A stretch of 64,000 nucleotides of DNA from Aquirhabdus sp. Lineage in GTDB: Bacteria > Pseudomonadota > Gammaproteobacteria > Pseudomonadales > Moraxellaceae. The position numbers were made by a program, and so were the translations under genes. How positions within the stretch are numbered: position 1 is the stretch's first letter; every line of letters starts with the position of its first letter. The stretch lies in contig JASLHI010000012.1 in the NCBI GenBank assembly GCA_030149815.1, forward strand, positions 62,001 to 126,000, written 5' to 3'. The notes below the pieces were generated by a model. The model was not told the origin of the DNA. It worked only from the letters and a program-made list of their open reading frames with translations, and did not search any database. Below, piece after piece: positions 18,792 through 28,882 of this stretch.

Positions 18792-19589
18792 ATGCCTCGT
18801 CTTGCTTTAGGTTTAGAGTTTTGCGGTAGCCGATATCGTGGTTGGCAAACTCAGCAAGCAGGTGTTCTCAGCGTCCAAGAAACTGTCGAAACTGCTTTAT
18901 CTAAAGTTGCAGATCATCCGGTCATCCTGCATGCAGCAGGGCGAACCGATGCGGGCGTTCACGCTTGCAACATGATTGCTCACTTTGAAACAAATGCTGA
19001 ACGATCTATTCGTGGTTGGATTCGGGGAACAAACACAGCGCTGCCACATGACATTGCAATTCGCTGGTTGCAACCGATGGGAGATGATTTCCATGCTCGC
19101 TTTAAAGCAATTGCCAGACGCTATCGCTATGTGATTTATAACCATCCATATCGCCCAGCATTACTCAATGGGCAAGTCACACATCATTATGCACCGCTGG
19201 ATCTAGCAAAAATGCAGCTTGCTGCAGTAAAACTGATCGGTACGCATAACTTTACAAGTTTCCGAGCTGTTGCCTGCCAATCCAATCAACCTGTACGCCA
19301 TGTCAGCCATTTAACATTGACTAGGCACGGTCAGTTGATCGTACTCGACATACAAGCCAATGGCTTCTTACACCATATGGTCCGCAATATCGTCGGAGCA
19401 TTGCTCGAGATCGGGGAAGGATTACGTCCAATAGAATGGATTGATCATTTACTTCAAGTTCAAGATCGCAAAGAAGCAGGCGTTACAGCGCCACCTGATG
19501 GGCTGTATTTTATTAATGCTTATTATCCAGAAGAGTTCCATTTACCAGATCTGCCACTTGGACCTGTCTGGCTCAATATTGACGAATAA
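18792..19589 (+). CDS. truA: tRNA pseudouridine(38-40) synthase TruA
   Basis: 265 residues from the ATG at 18792; longer frames back to 18687 overlap the asparaginase and lack homology. The opening MPRLALGLEFCGSRYRGWQ and the catalytic Asp53 in GRTDAGVHA are diagnostic. The C-terminal FLHHMVRNIVGALLEIGEG block is the conserved TruA segment. It isomerises uridines 38-40 in tRNA anticodon arms. It converges with the AraC-type gene, whose stop lies 15 bp away. Confidence 0.96.
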   Translation: MPRLALGLEFCGSRYRGWQTQQAGVLSVQETVETALSKVADHPVILHAAGRTDAGVHACNMIAHFETNAERSIRGWIRGTNTALPHDIAIRWLQPMGDDFHARFKAIARRYRYVIYNHPYRPALLNGQVTHHYAPLDLAKMQLAAVKLIGTHNFTSFRAVACQSNQPVRHVSHLTLTRHGQLIVLDIQANGFLHHMVRNIVGALLEIGEGLRPIEWIDHLLQVQDRKEAGVTAPPDGLYFINAYYPEEFHLPDLPLGPVWLNIDE

Positions 19590-19604
19590 AATAGAACTGA
19601 AGCG

Positions 19605-20630
19605 TTATGATGCTAATTGATTATTTTGCTTACGCTTACGATATTCGACAGGTGTTTCATCTGTCCAACGTCTAAATGCACGATAAAATGTGCTCGGTTC
19701 AGAAAATCCCGTGAGATAAACAATACGTTCAACACTCTCATCAGTTTTTGATAATAGTCGCTTTGCGAGTCTCATTCGATAATCAGATAGTACTTGCTGA
19801 AAGCTCGTATCAGCTTCGCTTAACTGTGTACGCAAACGACGGGAAGAAATATTTAATCGTTCTGCGATTGTTTCTAGTGAGACTTCCCCACTTTCTAGAG
19901 TTTCACCTATTGCGCGTCTCACATCACTGACTAGATCAGAACGCACCAACTCTTGCAACTTTTCTAAAGCCAATTGTTCATGTAAGCGTAATAACTCGGG
20001 TTCCGATTGCCACAATGGCTGATCCATAATTTTGAGATCAAAATAAACACGAGACTCTGCTTGTCCCAGATGAACAGGACAACCAAAAACACGTTGATAC
20101 TCTTCCGGTGAAGCACCGCCTGCAAAAGCAAAATCAATTCTTGTGAACTGAAAATTTCCGTCAGTCACAAACCGAAAAAATCGCAACAAACTGACCGCAA
20201 AGCATTCAGTAAAATGCCTCAGCGATAACGTATCTTTATAAAAAACAGTTGTATTAGAAAGGCAAACTTGGTCATCAATCACATGAATAGATGCATCAAG
20301 TACATCACTCACTAAACGCTGATATGCCAATGCTCGACGCAAACCTGCACCAAACGATGCACTACTCAGGAATAAATATTCAACAACTTGCCCACGATAT
20401 AGCGGCATGTGCTCAGCCAAATGCATCCCTAGATCAGGATCATTGGTCACAGACTCTGCAGCTTTCCAAAAAGCCACTTGCATATGATTAGGCGTACGGG
20501 CTTTATCATCTACACGACTGAGTTCAACGCCTGCTTTTGCAAGAATTTCATCGACGGGAAATCCTGCACGGCGCATTCCTTCATAAACCATCTTAAATAG
20601 AATGGCGGCATCCGTCTGAATTCTCTGCAT
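19605..20630 (-). CDS. AraC family transcriptional regulator
   Basis: 341 residues. An N-terminal arabinose_bd-like ligand domain (about residues 20-205) is followed by a C-terminal double helix-turn-helix (LETIAERLNISSRRLRTQL, then IVYLTGFSEPSTFYRAFRRW, and TPVEYRKRK). The layout matches the OruR/ArgR-like branch common in Pseudomonadales. The ligand and target genes cannot be inferred: truA is convergent and infA lies on the far side of a 380-bp gap. Confidence 0.9.
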   Translation of the reverse strand: MQRIQTDAAILFKMVYEGMRRAGFPVDEILAKAGVELSRVDDKARTPNHMQVAFWKAAESVTNDPDLGMHLAEHMPLYRGQVVEYLFLSSASFGAGLRRALAYQRLVSDVLDASIHVIDDQVCLSNTTVFYKDTLSLRHFTECFAVSLLRFFRFVTDGNFQFTRIDFAFAGGASPEEYQRVFGCPVHLGQAESRVYFDLKIMDQPLWQSEPELLRLHEQLALEKLQELVRSDLVSDVRRAIGETLESGEVSLETIAERLNISSRRLRTQLSEADTSFQQVLSDYRMRLAKRLLSKTDESVERIVYLTGFSEPSTFYRAFRRWTDETPVEYRKRKQNNQLAS

Positions 20631-21010
20631 AACATTATCCTCAGTACATCAACAACTTTAAGACATTATGTAGTTTTTCTAAATTAAATCTATTTGACTC
20701 GCGCATATCATATCACTTTATCCGCTCAACGAAATGCTAGCAATCAGCACATTAGCGATCTATGCATACCTTCCGCTTAAAGTCTGCACATATTTCTGTA
20801 CGATATAAAGTCTTTTAAATCATGAGCGGATATTAAGCAACATCGCTTTTATATAACAATCAAATCATGATGCGTAAAGAAAAGTGTTTGCTTTGTTGCG
20901 TATATATAAGCAAACGGCTAAAATGTCGTCCTTCCTGAATTCATCTGGCATTCGCACGTTCTCCTCATTAAGACGAGACTCATCAGAATGTCATACTATG
21001 TAGAGCAAAT
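20631..21010. promoter_or_regulatory. Gene-free interval with candidate infA promoter
   Basis: Divergent gap between the AraC gene and infA, with no frame of note. A dyad gtttgctt/aagcaaac (20886-20893 and 20908-20915) overlaps a possible promoter: ttgcgt (20896-20901), a 17-bp spacer and taaaat (20919-20924). That would give a leader of about 80 nt before infA. The -10 is good and the -35 is poor. Confidence 0.35.
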
Positions 21011-21232
21011 ATGTCCAACAAAGAAGAGCTGATCGAGTTTGAGGGCGTTGTCACAGAAACCCTACCAAACACTATGTTTCGTGTCCGTCTTGAGAACGAT
21101 CATGAAGTGATCGCACATATCTCTGGTAAAATGCGTAAGCACTATATCCGTATTCTGACAGGTGATTCGGTCAAAGTCGAAATGACACCGTATGATCTCA
21201 CCAAAGGTCGTATTACCTATCGCGCACGTTAA
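21011..21232 (+). CDS. infA: Translation initiation factor IF-1
   Basis: 73 residues forming a single S1/OB-fold domain: IEFEGVVTETLPNTMFRV, VIAHISGKMRKHYIRIL, GDSVKVEMTPYDLTKGRI. It binds the ribosomal A site during initiation. Length and sequence match the family almost perfectly. It converges with leuB across a strong bidirectional terminator. Confidence 0.97.
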   Translation: MSNKEELIEFEGVVTETLPNTMFRVRLENDHEVIAHISGKMRKHYIRILTGDSVKVEMTPYDLTKGRITYRAR

Positions 21233-21280
21233 TTCGCGAAATGAAGAATCTGCTGTATTAGTAAGAATTTTCAATACAAC

Positions 21281-21312
21281 AAAAAAAGCCGCATAACATG
21301 CGGCTTTTTTAT
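21281..21312 (+). terminator. Bidirectional terminator between infA and leuB
   Basis: A7 run, stem gccgca / tgcggc with loop taaca, then a T6 run. With A and T tracts on opposite sides, this serves infA on the plus strand and leuB on the minus strand; leuB ends only 11 bp away. Confidence 0.9.
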
Positions 21313-21322
21313 TATTTCAACA

Positions 21323-22414
21323 TTACCCTAGCGCTTTCAGTACAGCTTCACCCATGGCTTGCGTACCGATTTTAGTCATGCCAGCAGACATAATATCGCC
21401 TGTACGCAGACCTTGATCAAGGACTACACCCACAGCGGTTTCAATCGCTTTGGCGGCAGTTTCTTGTTTGAAGCTATAACGTAGCATCATCGCAACAGAC
21501 AAGATCGTTGCCAGTGGATTTGCCAAATCCTGACCTGCAATATCTGGCGCACTACCATGACATGGTTCATACATCCCCTTGCCATTTTCATCCAAACTTG
21601 CTGAAGGCAGCATGCCAATTGAGCCTGTGAGCATTGCAGCTTCGTCAGAAAGAATATCGCCGAACAAATTTCCAGTCACAATCACGTCAAACTGTTTTGG
21701 ATTGCGCACTAATTGCATTGCCGCATTATCGACATACATATGTGATAGTTTGACATCAGGATATTCCGCTGCAGCCAAATCCGTTACAGTCTGTTTCCAC
21801 AGTTCTGTGACTTCCAAAACGTTGGCTTTATCGACTGAACATACTTTAGCAACACCATCTTTAGCACGTAAGGTCGCCATATTAAATGCAACTTTCGCGA
21901 TACGCTTGATTTCACTTTCTGCGTAAACGTCTGTATTAAAACCTTGCTTCTCGCCGTTTTCCAGAACACGAATACCGCGTGGTTGACCGAAATAAATACC
22001 ACCAGTCAATTCACGGACAATCAAAATATCCAATCCTGCAACGATTTCAGGTTTTAAGCTGGATGCATCAGCCAATTGCGGATATAAAATCGCGGGACGT
22101 AAATTAGCAAACAAATTCAGTTCACTACGAATTTTTAGCAAACCACGTTCTGGGCGAATAGAACGTTCGATATTGTCCCATTTTGGTCCACCCACAGCGC
22201 CCAAAAGCACTGCGTCTGCTTTTTTTGCTGCATCTAAGGTGACATCAGGGAGAGGTACACCGTGCGCATCAATCGCAGAACCACCGAGCAAACCATGTGA
22301 CCATGTCAAATCCAATGAGAATTTTTCATTGGCACGATTTAAGACTTTTTCGGCAGCCGCCATGATTTCAGGGCCGATACCATCACCGGCGAGAATGAGA
22401 ATATGCTGAGACAT
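21323..22414 (-). CDS. leuB: 3-isopropylmalate dehydrogenase
   Basis: 363 residues: ILILAGDGIGPEIM at the N-terminus, LLGAVGGPKWD, the substrate-binding RPERGLLKIRSEL, and the dehydrogenase signature NLFGDILSDEAAMLTGS with its metal-binding aspartates. It oxidatively decarboxylates 3-isopropylmalate in leucine synthesis using NAD+. It is the last gene of leuC-leuD-lipoprotein-leuB, all on the minus strand, with a 101-bp gap to the lipoprotein gene upstream. Confidence 0.97.
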   Translation of the reverse strand: MSQHILILAGDGIGPEIMAAAEKVLNRANEKFSLDLTWSHGLLGGSAIDAHGVPLPDVTLDAAKKADAVLLGAVGGPKWDNIERSIRPERGLLKIRSELNLFANLRPAILYPQLADASSLKPEIVAGLDILIVRELTGGIYFGQPRGIRVLENGEKQGFNTDVYAESEIKRIAKVAFNMATLRAKDGVAKVCSVDKANVLEVTELWKQTVTDLAAAEYPDVKLSHMYVDNAAMQLVRNPKQFDVIVTGNLFGDILSDEAAMLTGSIGMLPSASLDENGKGMYEPCHGSAPDIAGQDLANPLATILSVAMMLRYSFKQETAAKAIETAVGVVLDQGLRTGDIMSAGMTKIGTQAMGEAVLKALG

Positions 22415-22515
22415 TTAAATTTTTTCCATTGATAAAACAAAAAGATAAACAACTACTCTGACAAACCATTAAAGCTATAAAATGCGTAGATCAGAATCCA
22501 TATTGAATCGATCAA

Positions 22516-23169
22516 TTACTTAATTTTTTGCTCTACGAAAGAAGTCGTCATTGTTTGAAAACCATAATTTCGGCAAAAACGACGATCCACTTTATCGTCA
22601 TCCAGTAAATCGATACAAAGCGGCGCAGGGCCTGCCAAACTCAAAAGACTTGCCGATTGTTCCCGCTCTTGGCGATACAGTTTGAGATCATAACGATGGC
22701 CCGCTTTAAAACGATGCGTCAACGTAAAACTCTCAACTCGTGCATGAGATATTGGGAAAAATAGCACTTCTACATCGTGTGGCGCAGCAGGTAGAGCGAG
22801 ATAGTATTGAGAACTATTGTTTGATGCTGGCGACTCAAAGCGTAAAACAGCATCTGTTTTACCATGCTCAGTTGGCTCTCCAGTCAACGGATTCAGCAAT
22901 TGCGTACCATTTAAACTGACGAATTGACACCCTACACCACCTGCACAATGAACAGAGGCAATCCCAGACGTATCCTGATTGATCGGATTAAAGTTTTGAA
23001 TCAACCATGCAGACTTCGCCTTCAGTGGCGTAAATGAATTACAGCCAGTCAATCCAGCAATCAAAACCATGGTCAATGCAGCGATGGATGCTTTCATCAC
23101 TTGCTGACTCGATAATCGATTTAAAGCTTTCAACGTCTTCCTCAATTGGGCAGTGCTTGGGATAGCCAT
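22516..23169 (-). CDS. Hypothetical lipoprotein within the leu operon
   Basis: 217 residues from the ATG at 23169 (MAIPSTAQLRKT); a longer frame to 23271 overlaps the leuD stop region and has no leader. The signal segment (IAALTMVLIAGLTGC) ends in a lipobox, so the protein is probably an outer-membrane or inner-membrane lipoprotein. The mature part has several Cys residues (VHCAGGVGCQFV, APLCIDL, RRFCRNYGF). No family was recognised. It interrupts leuD and leuB without breaking strand or operon order; nothing in the sequence connects it to leucine synthesis. Confidence 0.75.
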   Translation of the reverse strand: MAIPSTAQLRKTLKALNRLSSQQVMKASIAALTMVLIAGLTGCNSFTPLKAKSAWLIQNFNPINQDTSGIASVHCAGGVGCQFVSLNGTQLLNPLTGEPTEHGKTDAVLRFESPASNNSSQYYLALPAAPHDVEVLFFPISHARVESFTLTHRFKAGHRYDLKLYRQEREQSASLLSLAGPAPLCIDLLDDDKVDRRFCRNYGFQTMTTSFVEQKIK

Positions 23170-23267
23170 GCTCTCGCTCCGTATATCGCACATCTCGTGC
23201 AGTCGCAAACCGAAAGTAACAAAATTACTTTCTATTTTCATGCACGAGAGTATACGCCATACAAGAC

Positions 23268-23918
23268 TCACACATGAAGTGTATTAAACACCCACGGACG
23301 AATCAGTTTTGCCTTATCCTCAAAAGCATGAATTGCATCACTATCCTGTAAGGTTAAGCCAATTTCATCTAAACCATTTAATAAAAAATGTTTACGAAAT
23401 GCATCAACTTCAAAGGCATGAGTTTGACCATTTGGACGAATAACCAATTGCTTTTCTAAATCTACGGTCAATTGATAACCTTCTGTCGCGAATGACTCAG
23501 CAAACAGAACATCCATCACATCTTCGGCTAAAATAACAGGTAACATTCCGTTATTTAAGCAGTTATTATAAAAAATATCTGCAAAAGATGATGCGATCAC
23601 TGTGCGAAAGCCATATTCGGCAAGTGCCCATGGTGCATGTTCACGACTTGAACCACAACCAAAATTTTGGCGTGATATCAATATGCTTGCACCCTGATAG
23701 CGAGGTTGATTTAGCACAAAATCCTGATTCAATGGACGTTTACTATTGTCTTGGCCAGGATAGCCTTCATCCAAATAACGCCATTCATCAAACAAATTTG
23801 CACCAAAACCAGTCCGTTTAATCGATTTCAAAAACTGCTTTGGAATAATCTGGTCTGTATCAACATTCGCACGATCAAGTGGAGCAACAAGACCTGTTTC
23901 AATCGTATAAGGTTTCAT
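23268..23918 (-). CDS. leuD: 3-isopropylmalate dehydratase small subunit
   Basis: 216 residues: the N-terminal DRANVDTDQIIPKQFLK, the swivel-domain motif NFGCGSSREHAPWAL, and NGMLPVIL. It partners with LeuC to isomerise 2- to 3-isopropylmalate. A clear aggaga lies upstream of the ATG. It starts 11 bp after the leuC stop. Confidence 0.97.
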   Translation of the reverse strand: MKPYTIETGLVAPLDRANVDTDQIIPKQFLKSIKRTGFGANLFDEWRYLDEGYPGQDNSKRPLNQDFVLNQPRYQGASILISRQNFGCGSSREHAPWALAEYGFRTVIASSFADIFYNNCLNNGMLPVILAEDVMDVLFAESFATEGYQLTVDLEKQLVIRPNGQTHAFEVDAFRKHFLLNGLDEIGLTLQDSDAIHAFEDKAKLIRPWVFNTLHV

Positions 23919-23929
23919 CTCGGCTCTCC

Positions 23930-25348
23930 TTAAAATGTCCGAACATCAACAAAATGCCCAGCCAATGCGGCTGCGGCTGCCATTGCAGGGCTCACTAAAT
24001 GCGTACGACCACCATTGCCTTGACGACCTTCAAAGTTACGATTGCTGGTCGATGCACAATGCTCACCCGGTTGAAGCTTGTCGGCGTTCATTGCCAAACA
24101 CATTGAGCAACCTGGCTCACGCCATTCAAAACCTGCCTCGGTAAAAATCGTGTTTAAACCTTCTGCTTCTGCTTGTTGTTTCACCAAGCCTGAACCCGGA
24201 ACAACCATCGCTTGTTTAATCGTACTTGCAACTTTGCGACCTTTAATCACCGCTGCGGCAGCGCGTAAATCTTCGATACGAGAGTTGGTACATGAACCAA
24301 TAAACACACGATCCAATTGAATTTCTGACAACGATTGACCTGGTGTCAAATCCATATATTGATAAGCGCGCTTCATGCCTTCTTGCTTAACAGGATCATT
24401 AGTGGATTCAATCAATGGCAAAGCTTGGCTCACCGCAATCACCATCTCTGGTGAAGTTCCCCACGACACTTGTGGCTCAATGCTGTTGCCATCTAACTCA
24501 ACGACTGTATCAAATGCTGCATCTGCATCGCTATGTAAAGTTTGCCAGTAGGCAACGGCTTGTTCCCATTGATCTGCTTTTGGTGCAAAAGGTTTGTCTT
24601 TGAAATACGCAATGGTTTTGTCATCCACAGCAACCATACCGACACGTGCGCCAGCTTCAATCGCCATATTACAGACGGTCATACGACCTTCCATCGACAT
24701 ATCACGGAGCACTTGACCACCGAATTCAATCGCATGACCATTGCCGCCCGCAGTACCAATCTTGCCAATAATCGCAAGAACAACATCCTTTGGCGTCACA
24801 CCCGCACCAAGTACACCATCAACACGAACGAGCATGTTTTTCGATTTCTTTTGGATCAAACATTGCGTAGCCAAAACGTGTTCAACTTCAGATGTACCGA
24901 TACCATGTGCTAAACAACCAAACGCACCATGCGTTGCTGTATGCGAATCACCACAGACCACAGTCATGCCTGGCAAAGTCAAGCCTTGTTCTGGGCCAAC
25001 CACATGCACGATACCCTGACGAATATCATTAATATCGAATTGCACCACATCGAACGATTTACAGTTGTCATCTAATGTCTGAACTTGGATACGAGAAACT
25101 TGATCTTGAATCCCTGCAATCCCTTCCGCACGCTCCGCTTTACTGGTTGGAACGTTATGATCTGGCGTTGCGACATTGGCGTCCAAACGCCACGGTTTAC
25201 GATGTGCAAGCTGTAAACCTTCAAATGCTTGTGGGCTTGTTACTTCATGCAATAATTGGCGGTCAATATAAATCAAGCACGATCCATCATCACGCTGCTT
25301 GACCAAATGATCGTCCCAAAGTTTGTCATATAATGTCTTTGCGGTCAT
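23930..25348 (-). CDS. leuC: 3-isopropylmalate dehydratase large subunit
   Basis: 472 residues from the ATG at 25348, supported by aaggtgag upstream; an in-frame GTG at 25357 lies inside that ribosome site. It has the aconitase-fold motifs CGDSHTATHGAFGCLAHGIG and FIGSCTNSRIEDLR, and GCSMCLAMN supplying [4Fe-4S] cysteines. First gene of the leu operon here. It is divergent from a LysR-type gene across a gap carrying a possible operator. Confidence 0.97.
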   Translation of the reverse strand: MTAKTLYDKLWDDHLVKQRDDGSCLIYIDRQLLHEVTSPQAFEGLQLAHRKPWRLDANVATPDHNVPTSKAERAEGIAGIQDQVSRIQVQTLDDNCKSFDVVQFDINDIRQGIVHVVGPEQGLTLPGMTVVCGDSHTATHGAFGCLAHGIGTSEVEHVLATQCLIQKKSKNMLVRVDGVLGAGVTPKDVVLAIIGKIGTAGGNGHAIEFGGQVLRDMSMEGRMTVCNMAIEAGARVGMVAVDDKTIAYFKDKPFAPKADQWEQAVAYWQTLHSDADAAFDTVVELDGNSIEPQVSWGTSPEMVIAVSQALPLIESTNDPVKQEGMKRAYQYMDLTPGQSLSEIQLDRVFIGSCTNSRIEDLRAAAAVIKGRKVASTIKQAMVVPGSGLVKQQAEAEGLNTIFTEAGFEWREPGCSMCLAMNADKLQPGEHCASTSNRNFEGRQGNGGRTHLVSPAMAAAAALAGHFVDVRTF

Positions 25349-25481
25349 TTTACTCACCTTGATCTGGTCGCTCTGCTAATCGATTAGCTTTCTGGGTTTG
25401 AGTTGCCTTGCTGATTAAATGTTGAATTCAAAAAGCTGGGATGTGTGCATATTAACTTTGTTTTTTCAATAAAACTAATTT

Positions 25482-25495
25482 ATGATTTTTATCAT
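25482..25495. promoter_or_regulatory. Candidate LysR-type operator in the leuC/lysR gap
   Basis: The dyad atgat-tttt-atcat sits in an A/T-rich part of the divergent 316-bp gap and contains a T-N11-A-like spacing. LysR proteins usually bind such sites next to the promoters they control. No other gene is visible in 25349-25664. Assignment rests on symmetry and position only. Confidence 0.35.
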
Positions 25496-25544
25496 TAAGT
25501 AAACTTTTTGGAATGAATCCATTGAAATCTAGCATTTAGAACAC

Positions 25545-25611
25545 TGAGCCTGTCGAAGTGTGGCGGCTACTCAGATGCGTCCGCGTTTCGCCGTACATTT
25601 CGACAGGCTCA
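25545..25611. repeat. REP-like inverted repeat with tgagcctgtcgaa arms
   Basis: Perfect 13-bp inverted arms tgagcctgtcgaa (25545-25557) and ttcgacaggctca (25599-25611) around a 41-bp GC-richer centre. Arms with this sequence are widely seen as dispersed intergenic repeats in proteobacteria. It lies just upstream of the LysR gene and might affect its leader. Confidence 0.75.
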
Positions 25612-25664
25612 ATGAACTATTATACGTTTAGAATTCTCATTCAAAAAAATCAAAGGCTATCCCC

Positions 25665-26534
25665 ATGAACACCGCCTCACTTCAAGCATTCGTTACCGTC
25701 ATGCAAACTGGCTCTGTTTCTCGTGCCGCCGAAAAACTATTTCTGACGCAACCCGCGGTCAGTAAGCGTTTACGCATCTTAGAAGAAGAGTTCGGCGTGT
25801 CGTTATTTACCCCTATCGGACGCGGGATTCAGCCGACTCAAGCCGCGCAAGATTTGTTGCCACGCGCAAAACGCTGGTTACTCGATTATGAAGAAATCAA
25901 ACACGCGCTCAGCCACGCACAAGATCAAGTCGCGGGGTTATTACGGATTGGCACAAGTCATCATATTGGCTTACATCATTTACCCACTGCACTGAAAAGC
26001 TTTGTGCAAGCGCATCCTGAAGTTCAATTGGATGTACACTTTGTAGATTCAGAACAAGCGCATCAGGCGGTATTATCAGGTGAGTTGGAGTTGGCTTTTT
26101 TAACACTACCACCCGCATTTGATGCTAGGCTTTCTTATCGTGAAATCTGGAATGATCCTTTAGTCTTTGTTGTCGCGCCATTTCATCCCTTGGTTAAAAA
26201 ATCAAAAGAAGCACCCTTAACCCTCTCAGATCTTACACAGTATGCTGCAATCTTACCCGCAGCAAATACCTATACCAGCCAAATTACACTTGCCGCATTC
26301 CATCAAGCGGGACTGAGCTTAAAAACCAGTATGAGCACCAATCCACTCGACTCGATTCGTATGTTAGTTTCTATCGGACTAGGCTGGTCTGTTTTGCCCA
26401 AGACATTAGTCGATAATGATTTATATGTATTGGAGATTCATAACGTCATTCTACAGCGCACATTAGGGATGGTCTGGCATCCTCAGCGTACATTATCTAA
26501 AGCAGCCAGAACTTTGAAAGATGGTTATTTTTAA
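25665..26534 (+). CDS. LysR family transcriptional regulator (likely leucine pathway)
   Basis: 289 residues. N-terminal winged helix-turn-helix (LQAFVTVMQTGSVSRAAEKL, TQPAVSKRLRILEEEFGVSL) and a periplasmic-binding-protein-like effector domain (LRIGTSHHIGLHHLP, then GLGWSVLPKTLV). It diverges from leuC, the classic arrangement for a LysR regulator of the adjacent operon, so control of leuCDB is inferred. The effector is unknown. Confidence 0.9.
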   Translation: MNTASLQAFVTVMQTGSVSRAAEKLFLTQPAVSKRLRILEEEFGVSLFTPIGRGIQPTQAAQDLLPRAKRWLLDYEEIKHALSHAQDQVAGLLRIGTSHHIGLHHLPTALKSFVQAHPEVQLDVHFVDSEQAHQAVLSGELELAFLTLPPAFDARLSYREIWNDPLVFVVAPFHPLVKKSKEAPLTLSDLTQYAAILPAANTYTSQITLAAFHQAGLSLKTSMSTNPLDSIRMLVSIGLGWSVLPKTLVDNDLYVLEIHNVILQRTLGMVWHPQRTLSKAARTLKDGYF

Positions 26535-26769
26535 AAATACGATATCGATAATGATGCCAATAAATTCTTAAAAATTTACATAAGCAATCTTTATCGTCAT
26601 CGACAGAAGCTTTTACAATTACACATTCTTACACGAGAAGTCTGAACGATTTTATGATGTTTGGTTTTATGCTTTTTAAAGACAGGCAAAAACACTCAAT
26701 ATGGATTTGTATAGCAGGCAATATTGTTTAAACTATTTCTTTAATTTTAATCATATAAGTTGAGTGGGA

Positions 26770-28767
26770 ATGCCAAACTATCTAGGTGATCGGATATCCA
26801 AACTTGAATTGGCAATACGCATCAGTGCAGGAAGCACTTTATTAGCATGCGTAATTTCTGCATCCAGTCAAACCCAAGCCGCAGATAGTGATTTTCTCGC
26901 CGCACAACGCGCGGCAAAATCAGGTAATTTGACAGCACTTGATATGTACCGCCAACAAATGCAAGACAGTGTACTTGCACCCTATCCAGAATATTGGCAA
27001 CTCAACAATAACTTAGCTACACAATCCCCCAATACGATTAAATCATTCCTTGATCGTTATCCTAACGCTGCCATCAGTGAAAAACTATTAGGCGACTATA
27101 TTGAGGCAAAAGCGCGCGCTGGTGACTTCGCCTCGACCAAGCAACTCGCTGGACGTTTAACCAATCCAGATGCAAATGAAAACTGTGCATTAGCACTGAC
27201 TAATGCGGCAAATGGTGACATTCTGACCTTGTCGGCACTACGTGCGGATGTGTGGTTGACGACAACCAAAATGACTGACTTATGCGCAGCAGTTGCAGAT
27301 CAGCTACTCATCAGCCCGCTCATGACTGACGATGACCGAGTACAACGCCTCAGAACACTACTTCGCGTTGGACAAGTGAGTCGCGCACTCCCTGTCGCAA
27401 GTCGCCTCAACATTCCTTTGGACTCTTCCAAACTCGCGGGCATTGCCTCATCATCCTCTGTCTATTTAGCCAACGCACCTATCGCAACACTGCAAGATCA
27501 AATGTATTACCTATATGCGATTGCACGCTTAGCAAGTGACAATCCAGATGCGGCAGATGCTCAGTTGACACGTGATAAAAATCGATTGCCTGATGCAACA
27601 CTGCAATACGGCTATCGTATTCTCGCGATGAATCATGCAACCAATACCAATAAATATGGTTTTGATCAACGTGTGATCGCATGGTTTAATCGAAGTATGG
27701 GTATCGGTTTTAGTGATGAAGAAGCCGAAGCATTCGCTCGCGCATCCATTCGGTTTAGTGATTGGGATAGTCTGATACGTGCACTTGATAGCATGAGTAT
27801 CGAGAAAGAAAATGAGCGTGTTTGGCGCTATTGGTTTGCTCGTGCAACTGAACAACGCCCTGACGCTCAAGCTCAGCAAGTCGCTAAAACATTTTATACG
27901 GCTCTCGCCACCGATGATGACTATTACGGTCTCTTATCTCGGGACAGACTCGGTTTAAATTTCAATCAACTTCCACCCGCTTATTCGCCTAGTGCAGCGG
28001 ATTATCAACGCTTGAAAAATGATATTAATTTTCAACGTGCATTTACCCTGCACAGCATCAATGCAGATGCTGAATTTACCAATCGCGAATGGAATTGGGC
28101 GGTGCGCCAAGCCTATCTGATACATGATGATGGCTTACTCATCGCCGCCGCAGACCAAGCAAATCAAATCAGTTGGTTTGATCGTGCAGTTTACGCAGCA
28201 GAACGTACTACTAAACTGCGTAATGACAATCTACGTTATCTCACGCCATTCCGTGATTTAACGGAACGTTACAGCCTTAAGGTAGGTCTTGATCCTGCAT
28301 GGGTCTATGGTCTTATTCGCCAAGAAAGTCGCTTCCTAATTAAAGCAAAATCAAATGTTGGCGCAGGCGGACTCATGCAAGTCATGCCATCCACAGCGCA
28401 ATGGGTCGCAAAACGCATGGGGGAACGCTACGAGTCATCACAACTTTCTGATATGGAAACCAACATTCGCTACGGTACGTTTTATCTCAATCATATTTAT
28501 GGTGAGCTAGGCAACCAGGCTGTTCTAGCAACGGCAGGATATAATGCTGGACCTCTTCGCGCGAAACGCTGGCAACCCGATAACGCACCTCTTGCTGCAG
28601 ATCAATATGCCGAAACGATTCCATTCTCAGAAACTCGTAACTATGTGAAACAAGTCATGACCAATGCAACGCATTACGGTTTGATTTTTAATCAAGGCGG
28701 ACAGTCGATCACCAAGCGAATGGGAACGATTCCCACACCGAACAATCAAGATATTGTCGGTCCTTAG
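26770..28767 (+). CDS. slt: Soluble lytic murein transglycosylase
   Basis: 665 residues from the ATG at 26770; a GTG at 26764 is in frame. The signal segment (STLLACVISASSQTQA) leads to a long alpha-superhelical U/L domain (about residues 40-485). The C-terminal catalytic SLT domain has the general acid Glu519 in IRQESRF, the motif GAGGLMQVMPSTAQ, and LATAGYNAGPLRAKRW. It cleaves peptidoglycan strands to 1,6-anhydro products in the periplasm. Length and order match Slt70. Confidence 0.93.
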   Translation: MPNYLGDRISKLELAIRISAGSTLLACVISASSQTQAADSDFLAAQRAAKSGNLTALDMYRQQMQDSVLAPYPEYWQLNNNLATQSPNTIKSFLDRYPNAAISEKLLGDYIEAKARAGDFASTKQLAGRLTNPDANENCALALTNAANGDILTLSALRADVWLTTTKMTDLCAAVADQLLISPLMTDDDRVQRLRTLLRVGQVSRALPVASRLNIPLDSSKLAGIASSSSVYLANAPIATLQDQMYYLYAIARLASDNPDAADAQLTRDKNRLPDATLQYGYRILAMNHATNTNKYGFDQRVIAWFNRSMGIGFSDEEAEAFARASIRFSDWDSLIRALDSMSIEKENERVWRYWFARATEQRPDAQAQQVAKTFYTALATDDDYYGLLSRDRLGLNFNQLPPAYSPSAADYQRLKNDINFQRAFTLHSINADAEFTNREWNWAVRQAYLIHDDGLLIAAADQANQISWFDRAVYAAERTTKLRNDNLRYLTPFRDLTERYSLKVGLDPAWVYGLIRQESRFLIKAKSNVGAGGLMQVMPSTAQWVAKRMGERYESSQLSDMETNIRYGTFYLNHIYGELGNQAVLATAGYNAGPLRAKRWQPDNAPLAADQYAETIPFSETRNYVKQVMTNATHYGLIFNQGGQSITKRMGTIPTPNNQDIVGP

Positions 28768-28882
28768 CACTTATTGTCGGTTTGTAACACTCTAGGTCAT
28801 TGCACTCCAAGAATTTGACCCAGAGTGTATACGGTTCTTCTACAAACCCTTGCTACCGTTTAACAATTGCACGCCTTACAAT

